A stretch of DNA of 64,000 nt from DASQZK01 sp963763215. Lineage in GTDB: Bacteria; Bacteroidota; Bacteroidia; Bacteroidales; GCA-2748055. The notes below the pieces were generated by a model. That model saw only the letters and a program-made list of their open reading frames with translations. It made no database searches and was not told the origin of the DNA. Shown piece by piece: positions 50,691 to 60,792 of this stretch. The stretch is taken from positions 496,001-560,000 of the forward strand of contig CAVXNX010000005.1 in NCBI GenBank assembly GCA_963763215.1, in the 5' to 3' direction. Positions within the stretch are counted from its first letter, which is position 1; each line of letters begins with the position of its first letter. Made by a program: the position numbers and the translations under genes.

Positions 50691-53299
50691 TTATTCCATC
50701 CTGATGCTGACGCTCTTCAGGCTCTTTGCATCCGATGATGGTCCGACACTCAGCGTGTATCCGCATCGCTCGGTCATGTATTCCCCGGCCTGTTCGTCAT
50801 AATAGGCCAGGTCGCCGGGTTTGAGTGTAAAGGTGATGGTTTTTGTCTCACCGGATTTGATCATTACTCTCTCAAAGCCCCGCAGGTCGCGGATTGGCCG
50901 GGTTATACTGCTGCCGTTATAGGAGACATAAAGCTGTACAACCTCTTCACCGTCGACTAACCCCGCGGTTGGTAACATCGACACTGACCTTCACGGGTTC
51001 ATCCGGGCTGAAGGCTGTTTTTTCCACCACCGGATCGTTATAGGTGAACGTGGTATAACTCAGTCCGTATCCGAAGGGGAACAGGGGTTCCTTTTCAAAA
51101 TACCGGTATGTGCGTCCTTTCATGTCATAATCTTCGAATGGTGGAAGGTCGCTCAGCGGATTTGTAAAAGGTGACGGGCAGACGGCCGGAAGGGTTAAAT
51201 TCACCCCACAGGACATCGGCGATGGCAGGACCGGCGGCTTCACCGGGATACCAGGCCTCCACGATGGCAGGGATGTTTTCCTTTTCCCAGTTGACCGATA
51301 CGGCGCTGCCGTTGAGAAGAACGAGAACAAGCGGTTTACCCGTGGCGGTGATCTTGCGGATGAGCCCTTCCTGAATTTCAGGCAGTCCGAGCATGACCCG
51401 GTCGCCGCCCTGGAATCCCTTGACATCCACCTTCATCTCTTCTCCCTCCAGACGGGGTGACAGCCCCATGACCATGATCACCTGGTCGGCATCCTGTGCC
51501 GCTTTTATCGCGCCGGCTTCGAGGTCGCGGCCCGGAACGTCCCAAAGGAGCTGTGCAGTTGGCATCCCCATGAAAATCGTAAGTTTTCAGGTCGATCCGG
51601 TAGGGTTTCCCGCCAACGAGATCGACATATTTATAGACCTTCCGGTATTCATGGACGTTTTTCATTTTGGCGATCTGCTCGCCGTCGAGGGTGAGGTCAC
51701 ATGTCTTGGCTTCACAGCCGATGGCGTATTTGCCGCTGACCGGTGGCACGATGTAACCGGTCCATTCCGCGGAGAAATGATCATTTTCAAGTCCTTCATA
51801 CCGGTCACGATCCCACCAGAAATAATCGACCGTGCTGTCTACGCGGCTGATCACCGGATCGCCCTGAAAATCGATGTTACCGTAAAAGCGGGCATTGAGG
51901 CCGTGTGTTTTGAGATCTTTGTCGGTGTAAAGAAAGGATGAAGCGACCTGGTCAAAAAGCGGAATACCATTGGCCAGGCGACATCCCGGGGCATATACAA
52001 CTTCAGCGCCGGTTCCGGCTTTTTCCCTGATGCCTTCCAGAGGGGTCAGTGGATGTCGCGGAGTGCCGTTGTAATTGCCAAGGAGGGTCTCCACATCGTC
52101 GGCATTCGGTCCGATGACGGCAATACGCCTGAGGCCGGATTTCAGAGGGAGGACCTGGTGATCGTTCTTCAAAAGTACGATCGATTTACGGGCGGCTTCG
52201 ACGGCCTTCCGGTGATTGGCTTCCGAACAAACAACGCTGTAAGGGATCGAGGTATAAGGCACCTGGTCGTCGGGATCGAACATGCCCAGTTTCAGCCTGG
52301 CCAGCACAAACGCTTCACCGACTGGTCGATTTCCTGTTCGGTGATCAGTCCCTGGTCGTATGCACCCCTGAGGTATTGGGAGGTGTGACCGCAATTCAGG
52401 TCGGTGCCGTTGATGAAGGCCATGGCGGCAGCTTCTTCCGGCGTTCCTGCCACATCATGCCCCCCTTTGCGGTAAAAATCGGATATGGCGCCGCAGTCGG
52501 ATACCACGTAGCCTTTAAAACCAAACTCATCCCGGAGAATGCTGTTTTCGAGCTGTGAACTTCCGCAGCAGGGCTTGCCTTCGAAACGGTTGTAGGCGCA
52601 CATGACCGAATACACACCGGCATCGAGCACAGTCTTGCGAAATGCGGGCAGGTAGGTGTCGCGCAGGTCCCTGACGCTCACCCTTGCATCGAAGGAATGC
52701 CGTAACGGTTCGGGACCGCTGTGAACGGCATAATGCTTGGAGGTGGCCACGAGTTTGAGATATTTGGGATCATCACCCTGTAGCCCGCGGATAAAACGAA
52801 CGGCCGTCTCACCGGTGAGATACGGATCTTCACCGTAAGTTTCCATGCCCCGGCCCCAGCGCGGATCCCTGAAAATATTGATATTGGGTGACCAGAACGT
52901 CAGTCCCTGGTAAATGCCCCGTTTGCCCCGGGCAACGAAATCACTGTGTTTAGCACGTGCTTCATCGGAGATGACCGTCGAAACTTCGCTCATCATATTC
53001 CGGTCCCACATCGCGGCCAGGCCGATAGCCTGCGGAAACACCGTGGCTTCCCCGGCACGGGCCACACCATGCAGGCATTCATTCCACCAGTTGTATTCGG
53101 GGATGCCCAGACGTTCAATGGCTGCCGATTCGTAATTCAGCTGACTGATCTTTTCGTCGAGCGTCATCAGGGAGACAAGATTGTCGGCCCGTTCATCGAA
53201 TGAAAGGGATGGATCCCGGAAGGGATATTCGTATTTCGGTTTACAGGATGTCAGGATCAGGACCGCGAGGGCCAGGAGAAGGAGAAGTTGGTGTTTCAT
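50691..53299 (-). CDS. GH3 beta-glycosidase (beta-xylosidase/glucosidase) with PA14 domain, four frame breaks
   Basis: ATG 53299 starts a lipoprotein signal (MKHQLLLLLALAVLILTSC). Chain of about 865 residues. N-terminal GH3 barrel: 'YNWWNECLHGVARAGEATVF', 'TFWSPNINIFRDPRWGRGME', 'KHYAVHSGPE' and the nucleophile Asp in 'GFKGYVVSDCGAI'. Second domain from 'VLLKNDHQVLPLKSGLRRIA' is interrupted by a PA14 insert ('LNARFYGNIDFQGDPVI' to about 51570), then 'VLLNGSAVSVNW', and a fibronectin-III-like end ('RDLRGFERVMIKSGETKTIT'). Breaks lie near 52315, 51560, 51160 and 50965. The opening sequence fits the xylosidase/arabinosidase branch, which would match xyloglucan or xylan side chains. Confidence 0.85.
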
Positions 53300-53323
53300 C
53301 GGTAGTTTGTTTTGAATTTGGTA

Positions 53324-53355
53324 TAAATATAGCCAAATCCATTCCACCCGTCCAA
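53324..53355 (-). promoter_or_regulatory. Bacteroidota-type promoter (TTG-N21-TATATTTA)
   Basis: On the minus strand TTG (53355-53353) is followed after 21 nt by TATATTTA (53331-53324), one mismatch from TAnnTTTG, 25 nt before the GH3 start codon. It should drive the GH3-DUF4038 pair. Confidence 0.45.
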
Positions 53356-53448
53356 ATGCTTAGCGTATTATTCACGTTAAGGTGGGAAAGGTCACGGGAT
53401 GTCAGGAGATTGCCGGCCGGTGGCCGGTCGTCTCTCAGATCCGGTTTC

Positions 53449-54302
53449 TTAGTAAACCTCCGGCACAAAGGTCTGTTCTGAAATCGGCGGCCGGATATAC
53501 CCTTTCTCACGGTGTATTCCGGGAAGACGGATCGGATCAGCCTCCAGATCACCGTAAGGGATCTCTTGAAGCAGGTGATGGATGCAATTCAGACGTGCCC
53601 GGTGTTTGTCGTCAGCTTCAACGACCCACCACGGCGAGTTTTTCGTGTCGGTATAGGTGAACATGATATCTTTCGCGCGGGAATAGTCGTCCCACCGTGT
53701 GCGCGACATCAGATCCATTTCACTGATCTTCCAGTTTTTGGTGGGATCGTCAATACGGGCCCTGAACCGGGCCTCCTGTTCTTCTTCACTCACCGAGAAC
53801 CAGTACTTGATCAGGATGATGCCGGAACGGATCAGCATCTGCTCAAAGGCCGGACATGACCGGAGAAACTCCTGGTATTCCTCCTCGGTACAGAACCCCA
53901 TCACTTTTTCAACGCCGGCCCGGTTATACCAGCTGCGGTCGAACAGGACAATTTCTCCTGCGGCAGGGAGCTGGGAAACATACCGCTGGAAATACCACTG
54001 GGTCTTTTCCCTCTCGGTGGGCACCCCGAGAGCCACGACGCGGCAGATCCTGGGATTGAGCGTCTGGGTGATCCGCTTGATCACTCCGCCTTTCCCGGCG
54101 GCATCCCTGCCTTCGAAAAGAACAACCACTTTCATCCCTTTGGCTTTGATCCAGCGTTGCAGCTTGACGAGCTCGATCTGCATCGACTTCAGTTCCTCTT
54201 CATAGAACTTTTTATCCAGTTTTTTCTTCTTCTCACCCTTTAAGGAAAGGAGGGAAGCCCGGAATCTCCGGTTATCTCATCAACGGGTTCATTTTTCGGC
54301 AT
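53449..54302 (-). CDS. ppk2: Polyphosphate kinase 2 (PPK2), frame break near N-terminus
   Basis: The core from 54183 to 53449 is intact (244 residues): 'MKVVVLFEGRDAAGKGGVIK' (Walker A), 'RVVALGVPTEREKTQWYFQR', 'GEIVLFDRSWYNRAGVEKVM' (Walker B and lid), 'FRARIDDPTKNWKISEMDL' and 'VVEADDKHRARLNCIHHLL'. Upstream sequence reads 'LDKKFYEEELKSMQIELVKL', typical of the family N-terminus, preceded in another frame by ATG 54302 (MPKNEPVDEITG), so a break near 54245 is likely and the native start is probably 54302. It transfers phosphate between polyphosphate and nucleotides. Neighbouring genes give no functional link. Confidence 0.88.
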
Positions 54303-54721
54303 GGCAACGGCTTTTTAGGATGGAAAGTCAAATTAGTGTTTTTCCTCCTAAAAATCAATATACATGGCGTGTGTTTTTGCCGGAGGAGAGGACGGCCGGT
54401 CAGGAGTGCATCCCCATCGGGAATGCTTATGGAACCTGTTGTTTATCAATTCATAGCATCCTTTTCTCCGGCCTTCAATACCGTGAAAGGACCCGGATTC
54501 TGAAACGAACTCATGGAATAGTGCTCATTTCCTGCCATTATTCAAATCATAAAAATTAATTTTGAGCCGTTATTGTTAGAGGTTTATCCTCATGCCCGGA
54601 TGCACGGGTTCCTGCCGTTACCTTCCGTGACGGGATCCGGCATCAAAGGCTGTGTGCGGGGAGACATTGCTTTTCAATGCTGTTCTCCACCACAGATCAA
54701 TTTCAGACCAAACCGATTACT
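54303..54721. other. Intergenic region of 419 nt
   Basis: No gene is supported. TAATTTTG at 54557-54564 matches the -7 consensus on the plus strand with CTG at the -33 position and might serve the DUF3078 gene with a leader of about 155 nt. Nothing else is recognised. Confidence 0.45.
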
Positions 54722-56643
54722 ATGCGTCCATTCGATTCTTCTTCTTTTTCGGATTGATGATCTTCATCTACGGTGATGGCACAATCCGGACCGGGAAAAG
54801 TGCGGACCGGCTCACACCGGTTACAGGGTGATTCCATCGTGTTTTCCCCGTCATCTGCTTCGGCCTATATCGTTGGTCTTCTGAAGTCCGATCATCTTTG
54901 GAGACCTTCCGGTGACACCCTCCGGCTTTCCATGGAAAGACTGATTGACCATTTCGTTGAACCTTTCGACAGCGTAGCTTCCCGACTGAAAACATTCAAC
55001 TATGATTCCCTCGGTCTCGAACAGGCCGATGTCATCCGGCACGATACCCTTCCCTTGCGGTGGCTCGACCGGCGGAACTTCATCATCGATACCGTTCCTC
55101 TGGAGAAAGCTCCCTTTATCATCCAGAAAACCATTATTACCCGGGTGGCCGACACCATGCCAAGGATCTCTGAAGACAACATCATTCTCATGCCCGAGGT
55201 CCCCGACACCCTGAAAAAGTCAAAGCATGCCTATACGGAGGTCAGCCGGGATACCATCAGTGAGCGGTTTATCGATCTGGATTACCTGGATTCGAAAAAT
55301 ATCCGGATGCACCAGCTGGTAAACGGGGAGATCATGCCCCCGGTCATTCCCGCCGGGAAAGCGGAGAGGGGCTGTCGTGTTGCCGGATTCATCAAAACTG
55401 GTCATTGCCGATACAACCCGCGCATGGGTTGCCCGGAAAGGCTCACCGTTCTATATTGTGCCGGGCAAACAGATGCCCGATTCATTGAGGTCGGCGGTCA
55501 GAACCCTGCTGAGCTATGCCAATAACCGGGATTCCATCCTCATCTACATCGATGATGTTCACGGGGGAAAAATACCATTCTGGCTTACAGCGGGGAAGAG
55601 CGACCTTTATCGCTACTGGCTCAAGAATTCGGAGAACGATTCGATCACCATCTGGATGGGGAATCCCTCAAAACACGATCTCACCCTGATGCTCGAGGAA
55701 GATGTGAACGTCAAACGCCTGGAGAAAGAACCGGTCAATGTTCCCATCATCATCAAACAACCCGATATCACCCTCCTGAGAGTGAAGCCACTCGAAGAGA
55801 TCCCTGTCTATTGGGATTATGCCTTTTCCACCGCTTTTGCGATGAACCAGACCTACCTTGCACACTGGTCGAAGGGTGGTGAAAATTCCCTTTCAAGTGG
55901 ACTGGATATGAATGCCGGGGCCAAATATGTCAATAACGAAGCGAAAACGCAGTGGATCAATACCGGGACGGTTGCAGTACGCGAATATCATCACGCAGGA
56001 GAACGGCATCCGAACCAATAATGACAGGCTTGAACTGAACTCCCAGTACAACAAGGTGATGAGGAAGAAGCTCAATTTCAGCGCTTTGTTTTATTTTAAA
56101 ACCCAGATCGCCCGGGGCTATAATTACCCCAACGATTCGGTCGTGGTGTCAAAATTTCTAAATCCCGGGACATTTACCATCGGTTTAGGGGTTGAATATG
56201 TCCCGTTTAAAAATACCACGATAAACTTCTCCATGCTTTCCTATAAAAATACGTTTGTGCTCGATACGGCGAATATCGATCAGACAGCCCACGGGATCGC
56301 TTCAGATCGAAAGGCGCGGCAGGAAATCGGGGGACAATTACTGGTCAAGAACCAGCTCAGCCTGATGGACGATCTGAACATCGCCAACACATTGCGCTTG
56401 TTCTCCAACTACATCGATAAACCCCAGAATATTGACGTCGACTGGGAAATCAATGTGGAGAAGAGAATCAACTGGTATTTTTCAGTCGTGATGAACCTGC
56501 ACATGATCTACGATGACGATATCCGTTTTCCCGTGCTGAATGAAAATGATCAGCCGGTATTATTACCCGACGGGAGTGTCAGGAAGGCACCCAAATTACA
56601 ACTGAAGGAATTCCTGGGGCTGTCGTTACTGTTTAAATTCTGA
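54722..56643 (+). CDS. DUF3078-type outer-membrane protein, about four frame breaks
   Basis: I infer ATG 54722 as start: after an early indel the frame reads 'IRFFFFFGLMIFIYG', and after another near 54772 'VMAQ', a signal peptide with a normal Ala-Gln cleavage end. Two more breaks are near 55375 and 55965 ('AKTQWINTG' passing to 'RLQYANIITQENG'). Middle part: an unknown soluble region with 'LSYANNRDSILIYIDDVHGG'; C-terminal part: 'WDYAFSTAFAMNQTYLAHWS' onwards, alternating beta-strands ending in 'EFLGLSLLFKF' with terminal Phe, as in outer-membrane beta-barrels. The C-terminal third corresponds to DUF3078 proteins of Bacteroidota; the function is unknown. Convergent with the TPR gene (5 nt between stops). 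Confidence 0.65.
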
Positions 56644-56648
56644 GAGTT

Positions 56649-57801
56649 TCAGCGCGATTGCTCCTGAAGGCTGACTTTTTTGTCATGCATGTTGAGCAGT
56701 TTGTAGAGCTGGTATAACTTGTCGCTGACCATCGCATTATCGGGGCTTTTCGCATTCGCCTTTTCGTACCAGGAGACAGCCGAACGGAAGGCGTCTTCAG
56801 CCTTTGCCCTCTCGGCATGAAAAGCCCTGTTGTTGCTGATTGTCCTGGCCTTTTCCTGGAAATCCACGCCGATATTGTAATAGCAGGTTGCGATGCTGAT
56901 GTAGATTTTGACTTCGTCGGGAGCGAGATCGAGGGCTTTATTATAGGCTTCAATCGCTTTCCTGTACTGTTGATTTTTTTGTCTGACCAGGCCCTCAGTG
57001 TAAGGATAAGATGTACATGGAAGGATGCTTGTCGGAAGCCTGATCAAGGACCTTCACCGCATCGTCGACCTTGTCTTCATGGTAAAGCAGGTTAACCAGG
57101 AGCAGGACCATATCCTGGTTATCCTTATAGCGGTCGATCCCTTCCCTCAGCACCTTTTCGGCAGCCGTGGTGTCCTCCTGCTGAAGATAAAGGTCATAAA
57201 GCAGGAAGGAGGCATTGGTCGAAAAGGCTTCCTTATGCAGGCCGCCCAGGTACTTTTTGGCCTTTTCCCATTCCTTGCTCTGGTAGGCTGCCAGGGCGGC
57301 ATTGTAGATCAGGCTGGTATCGGTCCGGATGGAAAGGATCGGACTTTGAATGATCTGTAGTGCCTGTTCATAGGCTTTCAGGGCATCCTTGTAATGTTTT
57401 GCCTGGTAATTCTTTTCACCGAGTTTCTGGAAATCATTGGCCAGCTGGACATATAACGGAGCGAGCGTACCATTGATCCGGTTCCGGGTATCAAGGTTGA
57501 TGGCTTTCTGGTAGGAATCATAGGCCACGTAAAGCTGGTCGGGATAAAGCTCATATTTCTTTTTGTCACTCTCTTTGATCCCTTCCTGGTAGGCCGTCTG
57601 GCAAAGCAGGCCTCTGGCATACCAGGTCTTGTACCACTTCCAGGTGTTTTTTTCCTTGATGGCATCTTCGATCGCCTGTTTAGCCTGTTGGTACTTATCG
57701 GTTTCGATGAGCTGGAACACAGAGATGACCTTGCTTTTCTGGGCATGAGAATAGAGGGAGCAACCCAGGAGCAGGAAAAGGAAAATTGCCGTCTTCTTCA
57801 T
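56649..57801 (-). CDS. Exported TPR-repeat protein, one frame break
   Basis: ATG 57801 starts a signal peptide MKKTAIFLFLLLGCSLYSHA. The chain of about 385 residues joins near 57000, where '...DKHPSMYI' passes to 'SYPYTEGLVRQKNQQYRKAI'. At least five tetratricopeptide-like units are visible ('HYKDALKAYEQALQI', 'NAALAAYQSKEWEKAKKYL', 'AEKVLREGIDRYKDNQDMVL', 'QYRKAIEAYNKALDLAPDEV', 'AFRSAVSWYEKANAKSPDNA'). It probably acts as a periplasmic scaffold; the partner is unknown. An analogous TPR protein near DUF3078 proteins is common in Bacteroidota, but no pathway can be assigned. Confidence 0.75.
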
Positions 57802-57960
57802 TCGATCAGGTGGTTTAACATCACATTGCAGCGGAACGGGTGCCGTCGTTCTCTTTCACCGGTGTCCCTATTGCGAACGGTTTTCCGGTCATGTTTAGTA
57901 TACCGTCCGTTCCGCATTGGCTGCTGTTTGCCCTTTTTCGCAAAGCGCTTTAGCGCCTTG

Positions 57961-57991
57961 TCCGGGAGCGGAAAATCCTCCGCTGTCCGGA
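57961..57991. other. Intergenic hairpin
   Basis: TCCGG and AGCGGA on the left pair with TCCGCT and CCGGA on the right, with small bulges and a loop of about six bases (AAATCC region). No T-run follows on either strand, so a terminator role is doubtful; it may be a structured leader or boundary. Confidence 0.45.
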
Positions 57992-58137
57992 GTTCATTTC
58001 CGTGGACAAAGATAAGAAAAGACGCGATAATGTAAAAGGAAGGCGGGATTGGGGGACAGGGAAGAAGATGCATCTCAGTCTGAACAGGACTCAGGGTAAA
58101 TTGCCGGCTTTTTGATACCTGTCCGGGAAAGGTAGTG

Positions 58138-58208
58138 TTGAAAAGTACTTTCAATTTAATCCCCTTGTTTTGGCATAGGTTTCCGGAAAAAAGATAACTT
58201 TAAGTACT
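58138..58208 (+). promoter_or_regulatory. Promoter and candidate operators of the WYL gene
   Basis: TTG (58170-58172) is followed after 22 nt by TAACTTTA (58195-58202), one mismatch from the -7 consensus, 44 nt before the WYL ATG. Upstream lies TTGAAA-AGTAC-TTTCAA (58138-58154), a perfect 6-bp inverted repeat that includes AGTACT; a second AGTACT palindrome (58203-58208) directly follows the -7 box. The two AGTACT sites flank the promoter and are natural candidates for autoregulation by the WYL protein. Confidence 0.5.
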
Positions 58209-58246
58209 CACAGAAATGGATCATTTGCAATTATCCTGTTTCTTAA

Positions 58247-59158
58247 ATGAACGAACAACAGAAATTACATCGCTTGCTGGAAATTCTCATTTATCTTTCC
58301 AGCGGCATTAAAAGAAGTCTGGAAGAAATTTCTGTTCGTTTTGATATTTCAGAGCGAACTTCGTACCGGTATCTCCGGACCTTGCGTGAGGCTGGTTTTA
58401 TGATTCCCAAACCCGGGGAAGGTCTTTACTACATTGATAAAGATTCGCCCTATTTCCGGGAAATCAGCGAATTGCTCCATTTTTCAAAGGAGGAAGCCGT
58501 GATCCTTCAAAAAGCCATTCACAGTATCAGCGATGAAAATCTGTTGAAGCAGAATCTGGTTAAAAAGCTTTATGCCCTCTATGATTTCGACCGGGTTGTT
58601 AATACGATCGTCAAACCGGAACATTCAGAAATTATCCATAACCTCATGAGGGCGATAAAGACCAAACGGAAAGTCAGGCTCCGGGGGTATAATTCGGCGA
58701 ACAGCAACGAGACGAAAGACCGTGTGGTTGAACCCTTCGACTTTACTACCAATTACATTGCAACCTGGGCTTTTAATGAGGAAGATCATATCTGTAAGAC
58801 ATTCAAGAATACGCGGATCAGTTCAGTGGAAGTTTTGGATGAGCCCTGGGAACATGAAGCTTCACATCGCAAGCTTCCGGTGGATGTTTTCAGGATCAGT
58901 TCAGACCATCAGGTAAGGGTGAAGATGCTGCTTTCCATTCGCGCATGTGAATTACTGAAGGAAGAATATCCGTTGGCCGAAGAATGCATTCAGGCGGTTG
59001 ACAATAATCAGTTTCTGTTCGACGGAATGGTTTGCAGTTATGAAGGGATCGGGCGTTTTGTGCTTGGTCTTTGCAATGAAATAAAAGTTGTGGATTCTCC
59101 TGAATTTCAAGATTTTTTAAAAGAAAAATTAAAAAATAGTTTGACTGACATTTGTTGA
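58247..59158 (+). CDS. WYL-domain transcriptional regulator (CRISPR-associated)
   Basis: Intact, 303 residues from ATG 58247. Residues 5-55 form a winged helix-turn-helix ('SLEEISVRFDISERTSYRYL', 'GFMIPKPGEGLYYIDKDSPY'); residues 120-200 form the WYL domain ('KRKVRLRGYNSANSNETKDR', 'VEPFDFTTNYIATWAFNEED'); and the end is a WCX-type ligand/dimer region ('FDGMVCSYEGIGRFVLGL'). WYL regulators stand at the head of many Bacteroidota CRISPR-Cas operons and sense nucleic acid or nucleotide ligands. Its stop is 47 nt before the cas6 remnant in the same direction, so it belonged to that locus. Confidence 0.88.
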   Translation: MNEQQKLHRLLEILIYLSSGIKRSLEEISVRFDISERTSYRYLRTLREAGFMIPKPGEGLYYIDKDSPYFREISELLHFSKEEAVILQKAIHSISDENLLKQNLVKKLYALYDFDRVVNTIVKPEHSEIIHNLMRAIKTKRKVRLRGYNSANSNETKDRVVEPFDFTTNYIATWAFNEEDHICKTFKNTRISSVEVLDEPWEHEASHRKLPVDVFRISSDHQVRVKMLLSIRACELLKEEYPLAEECIQAVDNNQFLFDGMVCSYEGIGRFVLGLCNEIKVVDSPEFQDFLKEKLKNSLTDIC

Positions 59159-59205
59159 CAGTTACGGGACTTTAATTTGCATTAATACAATAAATCGCCT
59201 CAAGT

Positions 59206-59416
59206 ATGAGATTTCAAATCTCTTTTAGCCGAACCGGCCGGCAACGGATGCTTCCCATGGATTACCAGTATTACCTGAGTGCCTGGATTTATAAAATACT
59301 GGAAAAGGCCGACCGGGAATTTGCCAGGTTCCTTCATTCCGATGGATATTCATTGGGGTACAGGCGGTTTAAGTAATATTTAACTATTCGCCGATGGATT
59401 TTGGCAAGGCAAATAA
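59206..59416 (+). pseudogene. cas6: Truncated cas6 N-terminal fragment
   Basis: ATG 59206 opens 'MRFQISFSRTGRQRMLPMDY' followed by 'QYYLSAWIYKILEKADREFA' and 'FLHSDGY', the standard N-terminal ferredoxin-like half of a Bacteroidota Cas6 endoribonuclease. The frame ends at TAA 59376 after 56 residues, but one frame over the similarity goes on as 'IFNYSPMDFGKA' to about 59412 and then stops abruptly; the rest of Cas6 (usually a further 150-180 residues) is missing. The following sequence is AT-rich and unrelated. It is thus a severed gene, not only a frame error. The fragment differs in sequence from the complete cas6 at 59497, so the two are not tandem duplicates. Confidence 0.75.
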
Positions 59417-59447
59417 TTGACCAAGAAAATCTAAGTGGCTACATTTA
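59417..59447 (+). promoter_or_regulatory. Candidate promoter of the cas operon
   Basis: TTG (59417-59419), 20 nt, then TACATTTA (59440-59447), one mismatch from TAnnTTTG, 50 nt before the cas6 ATG. It lies right at the start of the AT-rich segment, so the cassette would carry its own promoter. Confidence 0.4.
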
Positions 59448-59496
59448 AGATTTATATCTAAATATCTGATGATTTTGAATAAATAATGGTGAATAT

Positions 59497-60153
59497 ATGA
59501 GAATACATTTAAAGATTTTAGCACAAAACGGAATCATTCCATTTGATCATCAATCCATGTTAACGGGTACCATTCATAAATGGCTCGGTTGGAATGAACA
59601 GCACGGGAGGTTATCATTATATTCCTTTTCTCGCCTAGAGGGAGGGAAAGCCACAAAACAAGGGTTAGAGCTTGGAAATGAATCCTTTTTCTTTTTTAGC
59701 TCTTATGATCCCTCCCTGGTTAAAAAATTGATTTCAGGGATTCAACAAGATTCTTCTATGTTTCATGGATTAGAAGTAACTGAAATCATTATTCAGGAAG
59801 ACCCTGATCTTTCAAATCAGGATTTATTTTTTACCGCCAGTCCTATTTTCATAAAGAGAAGGGTAGGAGAAAAAGTTGATCATATCCTATTTAACGATCC
59901 CCGGGCAAACGGATGCCTTAAAGAAACGCTTCAAGCAAAGATGAATGAAGCCGGATTAAGAGATGATTCATTTGAAATTCTGTTTGATGCTTCATATCCA
60001 AAAGCGGGAACGAAAAAGATCACTTATAACAATATTGAAAACAGAACCAGCTGGTGTCCGGTACTCATAAAGGGAAAGCCGGAAACCAAGCTGTTTGCCT
60101 GGAATGTTGGATTGGGTAATTCAACCGGAATCGGATTTGGTGCAATTAAGTAA
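59497..60153 (+). CDS. cas6: CRISPR-associated endoribonuclease Cas6
   Basis: Intact, 218 residues from ATG 59497. Two ferredoxin-like halves: 'MRIHLKILAQNGIIPFDHQS' with 'LTGTIHKWLG' supplying a candidate catalytic His (residue about 27), and the C-terminal glycine-rich RNA-binding loop 'NVGLGNSTGIGFGAIK', the family signature. It cuts pre-crRNA within the repeats and stays bound to the 3' handle. It is the first gene of a compact operon: cas5 follows after 54 nt. Unlike the upstream remnant it is AT-rich, as are all genes after it. Confidence 0.88.
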   Translation: MRIHLKILAQNGIIPFDHQSMLTGTIHKWLGWNEQHGRLSLYSFSRLEGGKATKQGLELGNESFFFFSSYDPSLVKKLISGIQQDSSMFHGLEVTEIIIQEDPDLSNQDLFFTASPIFIKRRVGEKVDHILFNDPRANGCLKETLQAKMNEAGLRDDSFEILFDASYPKAGTKKITYNNIENRTSWCPVLIKGKPETKLFAWNVGLGNSTGIGFGAIK

Positions 60154-60207
60154 TAACCAAAAACTGACGGTTTTCAAAACCTGTCGGGTTAAGAAAAAAA
60201 TCGAGTT

Positions 60208-60792
60208 ATGTTATACGTGGTAAAATATTCAGGTCCATTCGGCTTTATAAAACCCTGGACTGCAGTGAGGGACGGAAAAACTTTCAGCCAGCAATTTCTC
60301 ACGCCTTCTATCGTGGAAGGAATTGAAAAAAAGCTATTCCCTGAATTACTTCAACAAAAAGGACAAATTCATAAAATAATTCGACATCGAATTAATTATT
60401 GTGGAATTGATATTCAACAGGAACGTACTTGGTCAAAAGGTGGTTTTGTTGCAAAAAAAGAAAAAGGTATTTACAAAACAAATATGGGGATCATTGAAAG
60501 AGGTGTGATGTTAAACCCTAACCTTTACTTAGCCTTCTCTAAAGAAAAAGATGCACAAAGAGCTTTATTACAGGCCATTTGCTTTTGTCGCAATGAAGAT
60601 TTACTTTTTCCGGAATTGATGGAAGAAATGACTATTGATGAATTTGAGAAAATTCATGGTTTTGAATTACTTTTTACTTATGACGAATCTGGTTTTAAGG
60701 TTGGACACAACCGTTTTGACAATGCCCGCGAAATGTTCGGTGAACTAATTGTTATTGGAAATCCAATCAGGTCAGCAAATGAATACTATTGA
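60208..60792 (+). CDS. cas5: Cas5 (I-PGING/Cas5p type)
   Basis: Intact, 194 residues from ATG 60208. The N-terminal strand and the following 'YSGPFGFIKPWTAVRDGKTF' and 'FLTPSIVEGIEKKLFPELL' match Cas5 of the Porphyromonas gingivalis subtype; 'GVMLNPNLYLAFSKEKDAQR' lies in the family core. Cas5 binds the 5' handle of crRNA in Cascade. The gene overlaps the start of cas3 by 14 nt. Cas5 families are diverse, so the subtype label rests on this sequence plus gene order and is less certain than the Cas5 call itself. Confidence 0.75.
   Translation: MLYVVKYSGPFGFIKPWTAVRDGKTFSQQFLTPSIVEGIEKKLFPELLQQKGQIHKIIRHRINYCGIDIQQERTWSKGGFVAKKEKGIYKTNMGIIERGVMLNPNLYLAFSKEKDAQRALLQAICFCRNEDLLFPELMEEMTIDEFEKIHGFELLFTYDESGFKVGHNRFDNAREMFGELIVIGNPIRSANEYY

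Larger units (their letters stand above)
57802..58246. other. Intergenic region of 445 nt before the CRISPR locus
   Basis: No gene is supported. A strong imperfect hairpin lies at 57961-57991 and a palindrome AAAGCGCTTT at 57942-57951. The last 110 nt hold the WYL promoter and its candidate operators. No tRNA, repeat array or attachment site was recognised. Confidence 0.55.

Noticed and set aside
57802..58246. tRNA or attachment site at the edge of the CRISPR region
   Set aside because: No tRNA-like cloverleaf or TTCGANNC arm and no direct repeat pair was found.
59206..60153. Reading both cas6 pieces as one gene split by an indel
   Set aside because: Both begin with their own Cas6 N-terminal strand and differ in sequence; the second is complete by itself.
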